A stretch of 64,000 bases of DNA from Entomortierella parvispora. Its lineage: Eukaryota; Mortierellomycota; Mortierellomycetes; Mortierellales; Mortierellaceae. Positions 25,020 to 36,751 of the stretch are shown here, in pieces (position 1 is the stretch's first letter; each line of letters opens with the position of its first letter). Position numbers and translations under genes: made by a program. The stretch is from the NCBI GenBank assembly GCA_963573315.1, contig OY752149.1, positions 186,001 through 250,000 on the forward strand, written 5' to 3'. Below the pieces are notes generated by a model, which was given only the letters and a program-made list of their open reading frames with translations, ran no database searches and had not been told where the DNA came from.

Positions 25020-28000
25020 TCATTCCTCCAATAGTCTTTTGAACACTACGTTACGGGTATATACTCCTTGGCGGCCTTCTATAGTACCATTGTCAATTAG
25101 AACGTTCAAGTTTTCAGGGCGAGCACAACGGGAAAGGGCGACATAAAGCTGACCATGCCCAAAGACAGATTGAGGAAGGTAAAGTCCCACTCGCTGAAGG
25201 GTTTGTCCTTGAGCCTTATTGATAGTCATCGCAAAGGCAGGCTTGATTGGAAACTGTGTCCTGCGGAACTTGATTGGAAAGGCAAGGTTGTCATCAGAGT
25301 TTGTCAAGGGAACTCGCGGGATGATGACTTTGTAGCCAGTGTTCACCCCAACCATGATTTCAGCTTCAATGAATCTCCGTCCAAGCTGTCGGATAATAAG
25401 GCGAGTTCCATTGCACAGGCCACGGGAGGGATTCATATTTCTGATAAGGATAATTGGTTGGCCAACTTTGAGCTCCAAATTATGAGGCGGCAATCCGGTT
25501 GGGGAGAGAGTGTTGAGAAACTCTGTGGAGTACTGACCTGCATCAACAGATTCTTCATTGGGGATGCAGTCCACTGAGGGATAGATCTGAGAGTCGCCGG
25601 GCATCATGCTGAGAGCTGTGGCGTTCAGTTCATCAACCTTTACATTGAGACAGGTGAGCAAGGCGCGCTCGGCCATGACTTCAGGGAGTAATGGCCCATC
25701 CTCAATGCCGGGGTAGATAGTCCTGATGAACTGCTTCTCGTCGTCGGGGAGATTGGCAGGAATTGGATGGAAGACGTGTTGGTTCGGTACGTTGATAAGG
25801 TTCTCTTGGCCATTAGAAGAGATCGTTGGCTCTGTCCCCTCTCCGACTCTTAGGAGAAAGCGAATGAACTCTTGGTTCTCGGGGTCATCGACGACTCTCA
25901 TGTTGCGCGAGAGCTTGAGGGTCTCCACTTGGTGCCAGAACTGAGAAAACTTTAGAGAAGAGTTTTCGATCTGAGTCTGGGATCCGCGGGGGACAACTGG
26001 AGTGACTTGACGAAAGTCACCTCCGAAGACTACAACCTTCCCTCCAAAGGGCGAGTCATTGCGCATGATGTTCTGAAATGTTCTGTCGACGGCCTCGAAG
26101 ATAAGTCGACTTGACATTGGCGCCTCGTCCCAAATGATGACGGCGGCGTTTTTGACTCTGATTGCAATCGGAGAGCCTGCAGGAATATAGCAAGTCGAGT
26201 TTCCATCGACTTTGAGAGGGATCTTGAAGGTTGAGTGAGCTGTGCGGCCTGAATGTAAAATCAAGGAAGCGATTCCAGAAGAGGCGACAGCGATGACCTC
26301 TTTGTGTTGTTCCAGGACGTACGCGATCAAAGTATTGTACAGAAAAGACTTTCCGGTGCCTCCAGGCCCATCAATGAAGAACAGCTTTCTCTGAGCAGCC
26401 TCACCTTCTGAGAGGGTTTCAACTATCCTGTTAAAGGCAGCACGTTGTCCTGGATTGAAGAGAGCAGAGTTGTTGACGGGGGCAGGTTCCTGGCGCTCAG
26501 CCCGGTCCACGTGATGGTTGATATCCTCTCCTGTGTACTGATCTAGAAGGTTGTCGATCTCAGCCAGGCTAGAGCCCATCTCCTTCAAAATGAGATTGAT
26601 GTCGGAGAGCGCAGAATTCTTGGCTTGCTCTACCATTTCTTGATTCGGAGGTTCCAGCTGTTGAGCATCGCCGCGAAGACGGTGCAGGAAATCATCATAG
26701 AGATGGGGAGCAAACTGTGTCCAGAGCAGCAAAGGATTGGATGGATTGCAGAAGCAGACAATCCAAGCAAAGAGGTGACGGAGTCGGTTTGGCATCTGGT
26801 CGAGGATTGCTTCTTGTAAAAGCTGGGTCCATTCCTTGTCGTCTTCAAGGAGGCCGCGGGCCAGGGCAGCGTCACGAAAAGTGTCAAACACAACTGGCAT
26901 ATCACCATCCTGCGTAGGGAAGGGAACGGTCCTGATATCGGCAAAGCTTGTGGCGCCCTTGATTACTCTCAGCAACAGGCGGAGACAAAAGCGTTCTCGG
27001 TCCTTGGGATGTACAAAATACATGCGGGTGACGACATTGGATGCTCTTTTCCTTGGGTTCCACCTGTGACCTCTCCATGTATAGTGATGTGGGATGTCAG
27101 GGTAGATGTATTCCCGAGCAGCTTCGTCGCTGGCATTCAATTTGAACCATGCCATGAGTTGAGTATCCTTTGCTTGCTCCACTGCCAGCTCCAGAGGTTC
27201 GTTTTCATTGAATCTGATCTCTTGATGGTCCTCCAAATGAACAGGAAGGCGGATGATTGCAGGCGATCGTCCATGTAACGGGAACTTGAAAATCCTCCAA
27301 AGAGCCTCGCAGGAGGAGACATACCTCGAGTCTTGATAGTTGTGGACCTCATTGATGTCATTAGGATTTGGTTCGGGACGATGACGGGCCACAGAAGGAT
27401 GGACGGCCATCTTGGTTCTGTCGTGGCCTTTGTAGATGTACTTGAATAAATACTTGACAGCAGCCACGGAGGCACAAACCTCGACGTTGATGTGTGCATT
27501 GTACTTGGTACTGAGCCAGAGGTTGTGAGGAACGATCCACCTGCTGTCGATGAGAGTTCCATTTCTTAAGGCGATGGTGGTGCCAGCTCTCCTGCGAGAC
27601 TTTGGATATCCCTGTTCGTTCAGTTGGGTCTCGGCAACCAACTCTCGGGGAAAGTTCTTTGTGCAATACTTTTCTCCGGTTACATCTCGAGTGGCCATGC
27701 AGGGCGCATTGGGATTATGCACCCCACAGGGGCCATGGACCATCGACTTGGAGACTGTCTCATATGACAGAGGGCAAGTTTCCCGGTCGGGGATCTCTGC
27801 AAATACGACCAAGTCAATATCATTGACAGTCCTAATCTTGCTCGCTTCATCCAAGATGAGGAGGATATGTGCATGAGGCAGACCTCTCTTTTGGAATTCA
27901 ATCACATAGGAGTAAGCAATGACCTATTGCCAGAAAAGAAAAAGGAAGGGTTAGCTGTTTGTGCTCATATTCTGGGGTTGAAAATCTCTCTTTTCAAAGT

Positions 28001-30136
28001 GTTGTACCTTTCCCAAAACACCTTTAGACCCCTTCTTGATGAGATCCCTCAGAAGCGCCTGGAGTTTGATGTTGAACACACGAACAATCAAGTCATTCCT
28101 GTCGGATGGGACTTGGCCCGGCATAAGCTCTGCTCGAATCTCTGGCCATTGTGGATTGCAAGTGAAGGTGACGAAAAGGTCTGGCTTTCCAAAGTGGCGG
28201 ACAATTGTCATGGCATCCTGATAGAGTCCATTCATGAAACGTGGACCGCCAGTGAAGGATGAGGGTAGGACAGTGAACGTGCCAGTCTCTCCTGCAGCGC
28301 GATAAAGGGCAAGGGCGTCCATGATGCCTCGGTACACATCGACACGGAGTTTTTTCTGGTTTGCCAGTACAAATCGCAATCTTGAGGCCTCGATCTTTGC
28401 ATATTGATCCACCACATACTGCTGACAGAGGCGACCGTGGAGCCAGAAGAAGCATCGCGAATCATCGTCGCTGATTGGGCGCACCTGTAGGCGGTATGCG
28501 TAATAGGCGCGGGCAGTAACATACTTGTCTGGGATCTGTCGATGGGCGGGACGTTCAGCATCAACTCCATCAAAGTCCAGTCCAGCCTGGACTTCATGAT
28601 CCTCTTCTTGATCCTCTTCATCCTCCAAGAGCCACTCCAGAAGAGCTTCGTCAAGTTCATCGTCATCTTGGTCTGCAGCGGGTTCTGCAGCGGGTACAGG
28701 TGCTTGGCTGCCAGCAGGCTCCTCCTCGGGACCGCACACGTTTTCGTCGTCATTATTGTCATTATCCTCCTCGTCCTCCTCGTCCTCTTCGTCCTCCCCC
28801 TCTTCTTGATCTGGATACGCAGGTGGAACATCTTCAGGCTTGATCAGCCGATGTGCATTGAATGTCCAGCCATCTTCACCTCGCGGCATCAGAAGCGAAT
28901 ATTGCATCGAGTCGCACTTGGGATGAGTTTCAAAGACATTGATCAGTCTTCCATCTCGACCTTGAATGATAATATCCCTTGGCGCAATGTCAGTCTCATC
29001 TCCAGGCAACAGTACGGCGACCTCATTAGCTGATGGGAGATCATACTGTCGCTGTCTGCGTCCATTGTTGGGTTCCCTTGCCGCCTTCAGCACAATCCGA
29101 AGCTCCTGTACTTGTCCTCTTTGCTCAGCTTCGCGTTCCCGGATAGTCTTGTATTCACGACAGAGCTGATTCGTCTCCTCCAGAATGGCCTGCATGGCTC
29201 TTAGCCGACCTTCATCCAGATCAGGAAAGACTCCACGACGATGGACAATCTGCTCCTCTGGATCATGGAAATAAATCTGAGCAAACTTTGGTGGCTGTCC
29301 CTCCCGTGCTCTCAATGCACCCAACTCATGCACAACAGCGCCTTGAATTCTGAAAGTGTACACTCCTTCTCGACCATCTGCCAAACGTTCGTCAACCTTG
29401 ACCCCCATGGACGTAAAGGACAACGCGGCATTGTATTTGCGAATGCATTTCCGGAAAGCATCTCCCATGCGAGACTGCTCACCGATAAACTCCAGCAACC
29501 TTGGTTCATGAGCAATCTCTGGTATGGACACGCGTCCCTTCATACAGCATATGGAGAATAAAGGCCGTCTTTTGCTGTCGCCTGTTCGTTCCTGAGTCCA
29601 GACGCGTGCTTTACAGTAAGGACAGGCAATCATCCGGTTGATTTTGTGCCGCCCTTCAACAATGTCCAAGCCCTTGACCAAGTCTTGCGTGAATGGCCGC
29701 CGAGCAAGTGGTACATGAGGAGGAGGTGGTGGAGGCGGTGGAAGGTCAATCACTGGAGGGAGTGCGCGAATTGGCCGCTGATGTTCTTGTTCTCCTCTGA
29801 CTGGGTAGAGGTTTAGCAAAGAATGTTGGCGGACCTGGGCTCTATACACGTCTCGCTCGTGATTGTTAGGCAATGTATCAAGTCTGAAGCAGTTGTATTA
29901 GTATTAGTATGTGATTGTGTAGAGAGGAAGCGATCCAGTTCTTTACTTACCTCCGGCGATTCAGCAAACAGAGCCTGTTCGTAGAGCGCTTATGACCCTC
30001 TTGTAGGCAATCAGCACAGACAGGAGTGTTGTTGTTATTGTTCCTATAAGGTCATGATGAGTGTTGCATCAGGAACAGGTTTGTTAGATTGTTGACAATG
30101 GAAGTTTCATAATGCATTAGGTGTGTACCTTGGCAT
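25020..30136 (-). CDS. Helitron-1 RepHel: zinc knuckle, HUH nuclease and PIF1 helicase
   Basis: Helitron transposase that nicks and unwinds DNA for rolling-circle transposition. Minus-strand exons are 30136-30129, 30043-29951, 29883-28008 and 27923-25020, giving 1626 aa without a stop. The 8-nt first exon leads into a CX2CX4HX7C zinc knuckle (C12, C15, H20, C28). A proline run and acidic stretches follow. The Rep domain has HUH at H676/H678 (GLPHAHIL) and the two-Tyr motif KYLFKYIYKGHD. The helicase has Walker A GPGGTGKS, Walker B IIWDEAPM, GGDFRQV and the late motif AMTINKAQGQT. The 84-nt last intron splits the codons just before the HUH motif. Intactness and clean termini suggest a potentially active element. 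Confidence 0.92.
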
Positions 30137-30601
30137 GAAAGATGCATCAGTTGTTGTGGAATCTGGTCGCGTTACGCGCTATTTGGCTGAGCCGGTACCC
30201 TGGGGCCCGGCATCTTTGGCTCTTCGGTGACGTATATCAGGTCATATCAGGTCATGGGAGAAGATGTCAACAGATTAATGTCAAATGTCAACAATGTCAA
30301 TGTACAGTAAGTCGCGTCGCGGCTACAACATTTGATGAAAAGATGTGGCTTGGTTAGCTCAACTTTTTCTCCAACTTTTTCTCCAACTTTTTCTCCTTGC
30401 TCTCGCGACAAAGGTCGCGCTACCGCGCTCCATAAGCTCGGGCTCCGCCCTCACGTGATTTCTTCGAAATCTTTTGTTCGGTCTCCGACCTCACGTGATA
30501 TACGAAAAGTGCTTCGCTTTTAATTCTTTTTTGACTAGTAGAATCTCGGGGGCGATGCCCCGAGTGTTTTATTCCAGGTTTTTTTTGTTTTAAAAAAAAC
30601 A

Positions 30602-30836
30602 CTCTCTGAGTTCGGGCTGGCGCCCTCACCCAGAGAGCTTTTATCAGATTCAAGTCCTCCGTTCACGGGTTGAGATCCGTAGTTCGGGCTGACGCCCTCA
30701 CGCAGAGATTTGAAAAAAAAAAAAAAAAAAAAAAAAAAAAGACTTTGCTCTCCGAGTTTGGGCTGGGGCCCAAACGCAGAGAGCGGTTGTCAGGATTGGG
30801 GGCACTTGGCGCTCGGGCTGGCGCCCTCACGCAGAA
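30602..30836. repeat. Array of four GC hairpins in the Helitron-2 3' region
   Basis: Four related palindromic blocks, at about 30602-30637, 30680-30708, 30748-30785 and 30809-30836, share the pattern TCGGGCTGGCGCCCTCACGCAG. Blocks 1 and 3 have an additional outer stem (CTCTCTG/CAGAGAG and GCTCTC/GAGAGC). An A-run of about 28 lies between blocks 2 and 3. They lie between the gene's stop codon and the terminal hairpin. Confidence 0.85.
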
Positions 30837-30841
30837 AAGCT

Positions 30842-33800
30842 TTATTGGGGTTCAGCGGGTATTAATATTTTGTACACTATGTTGTGGGTATATGTGCCCT
30901 CGTGTCCTTCAACAGAACCACCTTTGATAAGGGCTTGGATGTTGAGAGGTGAGGTAAAGCGGGAGAGAGCGACATAGAGCTGGCCATGACCAAAAACGGG
31001 CTGAGGAAGGTACAGTCCAACACGTTCAAGGGTCTGGCCCTGAGCCTTGTTGATGGTCATGGCAAAAGCAGGTTTGATAGGGAACTGGGTCCTGCGAAAG
31101 ACAATTGGGAAGGATTTGTCGTTTTCGGAACTGGTGAGGGGGACACGTGGGATACATACATAGTGTCCCTTGTTCACACCGTGGACGACGACTGCACCAA
31201 TGAATCTTTGTCCCAGACGTCGAACAATAAGACGGGTTCCATTGCACAAACCTTTGGCAGGGTTAATATTTCGAAGAAGGATGATGGGTTGACCCACCTT
31301 GAGTTCCAACTTGAAAGGAGGTAATCCAGAAGGGTTCATGGTGTTGAGAAATTCCGGGGTGTACTGTCCAGCATCAGGCGACTCTTCGTCGGCGATACAA
31401 TCTCTTGCATTGTATTCGGAAGCAACTCCAGGAGTCATTTCTGTTGCGAGAGAGTTGAGAAGATCGACGTTGGAATTGAGGGGTGTTAGTAAAGCACGCT
31501 TGGCCAAGAACTCCAAGGCTTCTTGAGCTTGGGGACTGGCAAGATTTGCAAGATTTGGAAGGCGATCAGAGATTCCTGGGTAGATGGTCCGGATGAACTG
31601 CATTTCTGGGCGGTGAGGCATGTCCGGATCGTCGGGGCCGACTGGACGAAAGATGAACTGATCAGGGATCCGGATTGTACTGCGGGTAGTATCATCATTC
31701 AAGATGCAGTGCTCTCGACCTTCTCCGACGCGGAGGAGATACTGGCAGAATTCGGCATTGTTAGGATCTTGTCCGGCTCGCATGTTCTCGGTGAGTTTTA
31801 AAACCTGGACTTGAGGCCAAAAGGAAGCAAAGCGAAGACTGCTATTTTCGATCTGGGCTTGGGTTCCACGTTGGATGATGGGGGTGACTTGACGAAAGTC
31901 TCCTCCAAAGACGACGACCTTGCCTCCGAATGGCGAGTTGACCTTTGAGGCATCTTTTAGAGACCTGTTGACGGCCTCGAAAACATGTTTGTGCAACATT
32001 GGAGCCTCATCCCAGATGATGAGGGTAGCGTTGCGTATCCTCGCGGCCAGCTCACATTCATAAGGGATGTGACAGGAGCTTGTGTCATGAATTTCCATTG
32101 GGATGTTGAAGGTGGAGTGAGCAGTGCGGCCTCGATTCAAGACCAAGGCGGCGATACCGGCAGAGGCAACGGGGATGACGTCTTGACGCTGGTTGAGGAA
32201 ATGGGCACTGAGACGATTGTAGAGATAGGATTTCCCGGTTCCGCCTGGGCCGTCGATGAAAAAGAGATTTCCATTGACGTCTTGGCGGTCGACGGCCTGG
32301 AGGATTCTGTCAAAGGCTTGTTGTTGTCCTTGATTGAGAGGAGGGAGCGGCTCTTGTGCAGGTGGCTGGTGCGGAGCCTCTGGCTCAGGGAGGTCAAAGA
32401 TCTGCTCGAGGTCGTCTCCAGTGAACTGAGCGCGCAACTCTGGGTAAATGCCGAGGCCGAGTGGCTTTTCCATCTCTATCAAGACTCTGTTCAAGTCGGC
32501 AAGAGCAGCATTCCTGGAATCCCTCTTATCCTGTATCGCCCGGGCATCCAGTTGATCTTGGTCCAGCGGGATGGGTTGGATGGCGGCGTAAGGATCCTGT
32601 TCGTCTTGTTCAAGTTGGCGACGGTGGTCGATGGCCCGAAGATAATCCAAGGCAAAGTCATCTGCAAACTCTTGCCACAACATCAAAGGGTCGGATGGGT
32701 GGCACTGAGTCAGGACCCAGGCAAAGAGACGCCGCATCTCGCCAGGCATTCGATCATTGGCAGCTTCTCGAAGGAGCTCGGACCATTCGTTGTCATTCTC
32801 CAATAGACCGAGGGCCAAGGCAGCCAGTCTGAAGGTTTCGTGGACAACCTGCCTGGTGGGATCCTCAGCGTCAGGGGTGGTGGTCCTTAGGTCTTGAAAG
32901 CTGGTCGCGCCTTTAGCGTTCAAGAGAATGAGCCGAAGGCAAAAGCGTTCACGGTCTTTTGGATGTACAAAAAACATGCGGGTAATGACCTTTCGGTTTC
33001 GAACCCTCGGGGACCAAGTGTTACGCCTCCATACATAACGCTGCGGAGTCTCGAGATAGGTATACTGTCGAGCCTCAGGCACCCTTTCGTTCAACTTGAA
33101 CCATCCCATCAGGGAGCTGTCCTTGGCGACATCCACGACTTGCTGAAGGTCCTGCTCATCATTGTAGGTGATAATTTGCTCGTCCTCCAAATGAACCTGC
33201 AGACTAAGGACGGAGGGAGAGCGTGAATGCAGCTTGAACCTAAAGAGCCTCCAAAGGGCCTCGCAAGCGGAAACATATCTCGAGTCCCGATAGTCATCCG
33301 GCTCATTGACGGCATCGGCGGCTCTCGCTGGTCAATGACGGGCCACGGCGGGGTGTACGGCCATCTTGGTCTTGTCGTGACCCTTGTAAACGTACTTGAA
33401 CAGATACTTGACGGCGGCGACAGACGAACAGACTTCGACGTTGATGTGGGCATTGTACTTTGTAGCCAGCCAGATGTTGTGAGGGACGATCCAGGTATTG
33501 TCTACTAAATAACCGCGTCTGCCAAAGGCGAATCTTCGTTCACGCAGATCCCTCCTTCGATACTCGGGATACCCTTTGCCATTGATGGATGTGTGATCCT
33601 TCAGCTGGTTAGGATAGTGCTTGGTGCAGTGCTTCCGTCCGTTGATCTCGTTGGTGGCCATGCATGGGGAATTTGGGTTGCGTTCACCACAGGGACCATG
33701 TACCATCGACGTCGTTACAGTTACGTATGCCAACGGATGCCGGTTTTGGTCAGGGATCTCGGCCGACACAGTAGCGTCAATATCGTCCGCCGTCCGGAGC

Positions 33801-36086
33801 TTGCTGGCGGCATCCAGGATCAGTAGAATATGGGCATGAGGCAAGCCGCGTTTTTGAAACTCAATGACCCAGGTGTAAGCGATCACTTTGCCCAGGACGT
33901 GACGCTTGAGGATGTCATCCAAGAGGGCCTGCAACTTCAACTGAAAGACACGAATAATGAGGTCAGGCCTGTCCGTTGCTGTCTGACCTTCAAAAAGATT
34001 CTCTTGTATCTCGCGCCATTTTGGATTGCAAGTAAACGTCACAAACAAATCCGGCTTTCCAAAGTTGCGAACAATGGCCATGGCATCCTGATACAATTGC
34101 GCCATGTGTCGAGGACCGCCTGTAAAGGTAGAGGGCAGCACAATAAACTTGCCAGATTCCGAGGCCGGGCGATCGTGGGCAAGAGCATCCATGGCGCCAC
34201 TGTACTTGTCCACTCGGAGCTTTTTTTGGTTGCCTTTGATATACCGTAGTCTTTCGGCCTCCACCTTGGCGTATTGATCCACGACGTACTGCTGACAGAG
34301 CCGGCCAAAGAGCCAAAAGTAGCAACGCGGGTCGTCTTCACTAACGGGCCGTATCTGCAAACGGTATGCGTAAAACTCCCGCGCAGTGACATATTTTTCC
34401 CGCTGCTCGCCTCTCTCGCCTCCCTCGTTGTCGGGGTCCAATTCGTGTTCCTCCGGTTCTGGATCCAACTCGTCCTCGTTTTCTGGGTCTGCTGGTATCT
34501 CTTCGGCCGGGTCCAGCATGTTCTCGTCTTGGTCAGCCTCTGGATTCTCTTGCTCTTGGTTTTGTGGGTATGCCGGCGGAACATTATCCTTGTGTATCTT
34601 TTCATAGGCATTGAATGTCCAACCATCCTCGCCTCTCGGATGTAAAACCACGTACTGCATTCCATCATACTTTGGATGAGTTTCATAGATTTTTTCCAAG
34701 CCCGCCTCACGGCTTTCGATGATAATATCCCTAAAAGAAGTTTCGGTGCCGTCTTCTGGCATCAAGATGGCAATCTCGTTGGCGGACGGGAGGTCGTACT
34801 GCCGCTGCCTCCTCCCCTTCACTTCCCTTGCAGCTTTCAGTACGATCTTGAGCTGCTCTGTGGGTCCTTGTTCTGCTTCACGCTCCCGGATATTCTTGTA
34901 CGCTTGGCAAAGTATATTGGAATCCTCAAGAACCGCTTGAATCGCCAAGAGTTTGCGCTCATCCAGGGCATCAGGAAAGACAGCAGCACGGCGAGTTGCT
35001 TGTTCGTCTGGGTCGTAAAAATAGATTTGGGCAAACTCTGCTGGCCGTTGTTCTCCTGGTCGCAGTGGTCCCATTTCATGAACGACAGCACCTTGGATCC
35101 GATACGTGTACACACCCTCGCGTGCGTTTGCCAGGTCCTTATCATAGTTCACACCCATGGAGGTAAAAGACAGCACAGAGTTGTACTTTCGAATATTGAG
35201 CCGAAACTGTTTTCCCTCGTCTGTCTGATCGCCAATCATGTCCAAAAGAGTTTCGTCCGGCTCAATCTCTGGGATCTGTACGCGGCCCTGTTGACAGCAT
35301 ATAGAATAGAGGGGTTTTCTCTTTGATCCAGCAGTTCGCTCCTGCAGCCAGACTTTTGCCTTGCAGTGTGGGCAAGAGGTCATTGGACCAAGGTAGTGCC
35401 GACCATCGACAACATCCCGTCCTGCGACCAAGTCCTCCGTGAACGGCTGTCGAGCGAGTGGAACCTGGGGAGCAGGTGGAGGAGGTGCCGCAGGGGGTGC
35501 ACGTGGTGGTCGTGCTCGTCCAGGGCGTGGTGCTTGGACTCTTCCCGGGCGTGGTAGATTGACTCGATCTGGTCGTGGTGCATGTACTCGGTCTGGGCGT
35601 GGCGCTTGAACTCGGTCTGGGCGTGGCGCTTGTACTCGGTCTGGGCGTGGCGCTTGCACTCGGTCTGGGCGTGGCGCATAAACTCTTGGTGGTCTTCCTG
35701 GGAGGTCAATGATTGGGGGGAGAGGATGATGTTGACGGAGATCTTCCTCAGACAAATCTCGGAGGGCAACGTGCCGAAAGTGCTCCCGGACTCGACGCAT
35801 GTATTCATCTCTCTCATGTTGATCGATAATGGTCTCTATCCTTTATGTTTATGTAGAAAAGGAGGTCGTTTTAGCATTGACGTGAAAGAGTCGGGTAGGT
35901 CCTCGAGGGCTCGAAGGTAAGACGAACCGTTTTGAATTCAGCATGCAGTTGGCATTGTTGCTTCGCTGATGGCCTTCTTGATGGCATGCGGAGCATTGAG
36001 CACTAATTGAGAAAGTAGGCGATTAGTGCGTTGCTTGACTGCACAGATGCAATAACGATCCTCACAGGAAATTAAACATACGGCAT
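30842..36086 (-). pseudogene. Helitron-2 RepHel gene with one in-frame TGA
   Basis: The model mirrors Helitron-1. Minus-strand exons are 36086-36082 (5 nt, ATGCC), 36002-35928 and 35840-30842, together 1693 codons including the final stop. The second exon encodes a zinc knuckle (CSACHQEGHQRSNNANC). The joint to exon 3 aligns residue by residue with Helitron-1 around HERD. A Pro/Arg repeat, the Rep domain (GLPHAHIL, KYLFKYVYKGHD) and the PIF1 helicase (GPGGTGKS, WDEAPM, GGDFRQV) follow. Codon 863 is TGA (33334-33332), where Helitron-1 has CGT (Arg); CGA to TGA would be one C-to-T change. The frame is open on both sides. The stop separates Rep from helicase. The donor of intron 2 is GTTCGT, weaker than usual. 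Confidence 0.88.
35520..35690 (-). repeat. 24-bp minisatellite coding for APRPDRVQ repeats
   Basis: In the minus-strand frame, near-identical units encode about eight copies of a basic, proline-rich octapeptide close to APRPDRVQ, decaying toward one side (NLPRPGRV, ARPPRAPP). Helitron-1 has only a short proline run at this place. It is a likely DNA-contacting or unstructured linker. Confidence 0.88.
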
Positions 36087-36212
36087 TAACGGAGGATAAA
36101 CAGATCAAGCTTAACAGATCAGATGTAAATGTGGAGAGGGTGCAAGATGCAGATGGGAGGATGCATGCGATGCCTCGCGTTTTCGTGTTTGTTCCGCCCT
36201 CACGTGATACCG

Positions 36213-36239
36213 GATGGTGGTGGTGGTGGTGGTGGTGGC
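36213..36239 (+). repeat. (GGT)n microsatellite
   Basis: About eight perfect GGT units start some 6 bases outside the Helitron-2 5' terminus. Confidence 0.9.
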
Positions 36240-36277
36240 CACGGCCCCCCACCCTTGCGCTTTTAGTATATATTAGG

Positions 36278-36746
36278 ATGGGTGTCAACCCTCCGCACAA
36301 AACCCATGTAATTTTTTTAAAGTCTTCTATTTTCCTCCAGAGACCTTTTGCGCGGCCAGGATTGCTGTTAGAAGAAAAAGAAGACGCCGCGAGGACACTC
36401 TGCATTCCCTGGGTATCAAATGCAATTTTTGGGGGTGCAGTTGGAACACCATTTTACATGGACTTTGTGCGGGAAAATAATAAATTAGAAATTTTGATAT
36501 TTTTGCATGAGTTTTGTGCAGGAAGAAAAAAACTTGACACCCAATTGCCTCCAAAACGTAGTGAAGGACATTTGAAAAAAAAGTGCTCAAGTAGTTGAAA
36601 TGCCTTTATCTTCCCGTCTGGAGTCGATGCCGGCCTCTTGGAGGCCTTGGAAAGAAGACAGAAGAGATAAAAAATTTACATGGACTTTGTGCGGGGAGTT
36701 GACACCCATTATATGTCAACCGGGGTTGACAAATAGTTAAACCGGT
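36278..36746. mobile_element. Non-autonomous TIR element (MITE-like)
   Basis: About 40-bp inverted termini are visible. The left arm, 36278-36317, begins ATGGGTGTCAA and continues CCGCACAAA and CCATGTAA. The right arm, 36669-36709, is its near-perfect complement. A third, internal copy of the terminal motif (36457-36475, with TTGTGC again at about 36515) suggests a nested insertion. A related copy lies at 1005-1335. No coding sequence is present. The shared right tail (AATAGTTAAACCGG, about 36732-36745) ends a few bases from the stop codon of the neighbouring gene. Confidence 0.75.
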
Positions 36747-36751
36747 TTTTT

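Larger units (their letters stand above)
24905..30498 (-). mobile_element. Helitron-1, complete rolling-circle transposon
   Basis: Read on the minus strand, the element begins A|TCACGTGAGG and ends with a hairpin then CTAG|T, the classic Helitron ends and A-T insertion site. The 3' hairpin is 24916-24937 (GCCCG...CGGGC) with CTAG at 24908-24905. Two candidate 5' termini exist 40 bp apart, at 30498 and 30458; both start TCACGTGAGG and run into a small GC hairpin. One RepHel gene fills the interior. Its 5' end lies only 36 bp from the 3' end of Helitron-2 in the same orientation. Confidence 0.9.
30535..36207 (-). mobile_element. Helitron-2, complete ends but interrupted gene
   Basis: On the minus strand it starts A|TCACGTGAGGGCGGA at 36207 and ends in a perfect hairpin CTCGGGG...CCCCGAG (30564-30545), six bases, then CTAG (30538-30535) and T. 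At 5.67 kb it is close in size to Helitron-1 and belongs to a related family. Its 5' end abuts a (GGT)n microsatellite. It carries a RepHel gene with one nonsense codon, and an array of hairpins near the 3' end. Confidence 0.9.

Noticed and set aside
30602-30836. CRISPR-like array
   Set aside because: Repeats are imperfect hairpins with irregular spacing, inside a eukaryotic Helitron 3' region; there are no uniform spacers.
32000-32830. Plus-strand open frames inside the Helitron helicases
   Set aside because: They are antisense shadows of the PIF1 helicase frame; all recognisable motifs are on the minus strand.
33191-33334. An intron removing the in-frame TGA of Helitron-2
   Set aside because: No GT..AG pair around the stop gives a plausible length, and the frame and alignment to Helitron-1 continue unbroken on both sides, so a nonsense codon is the simpler reading.
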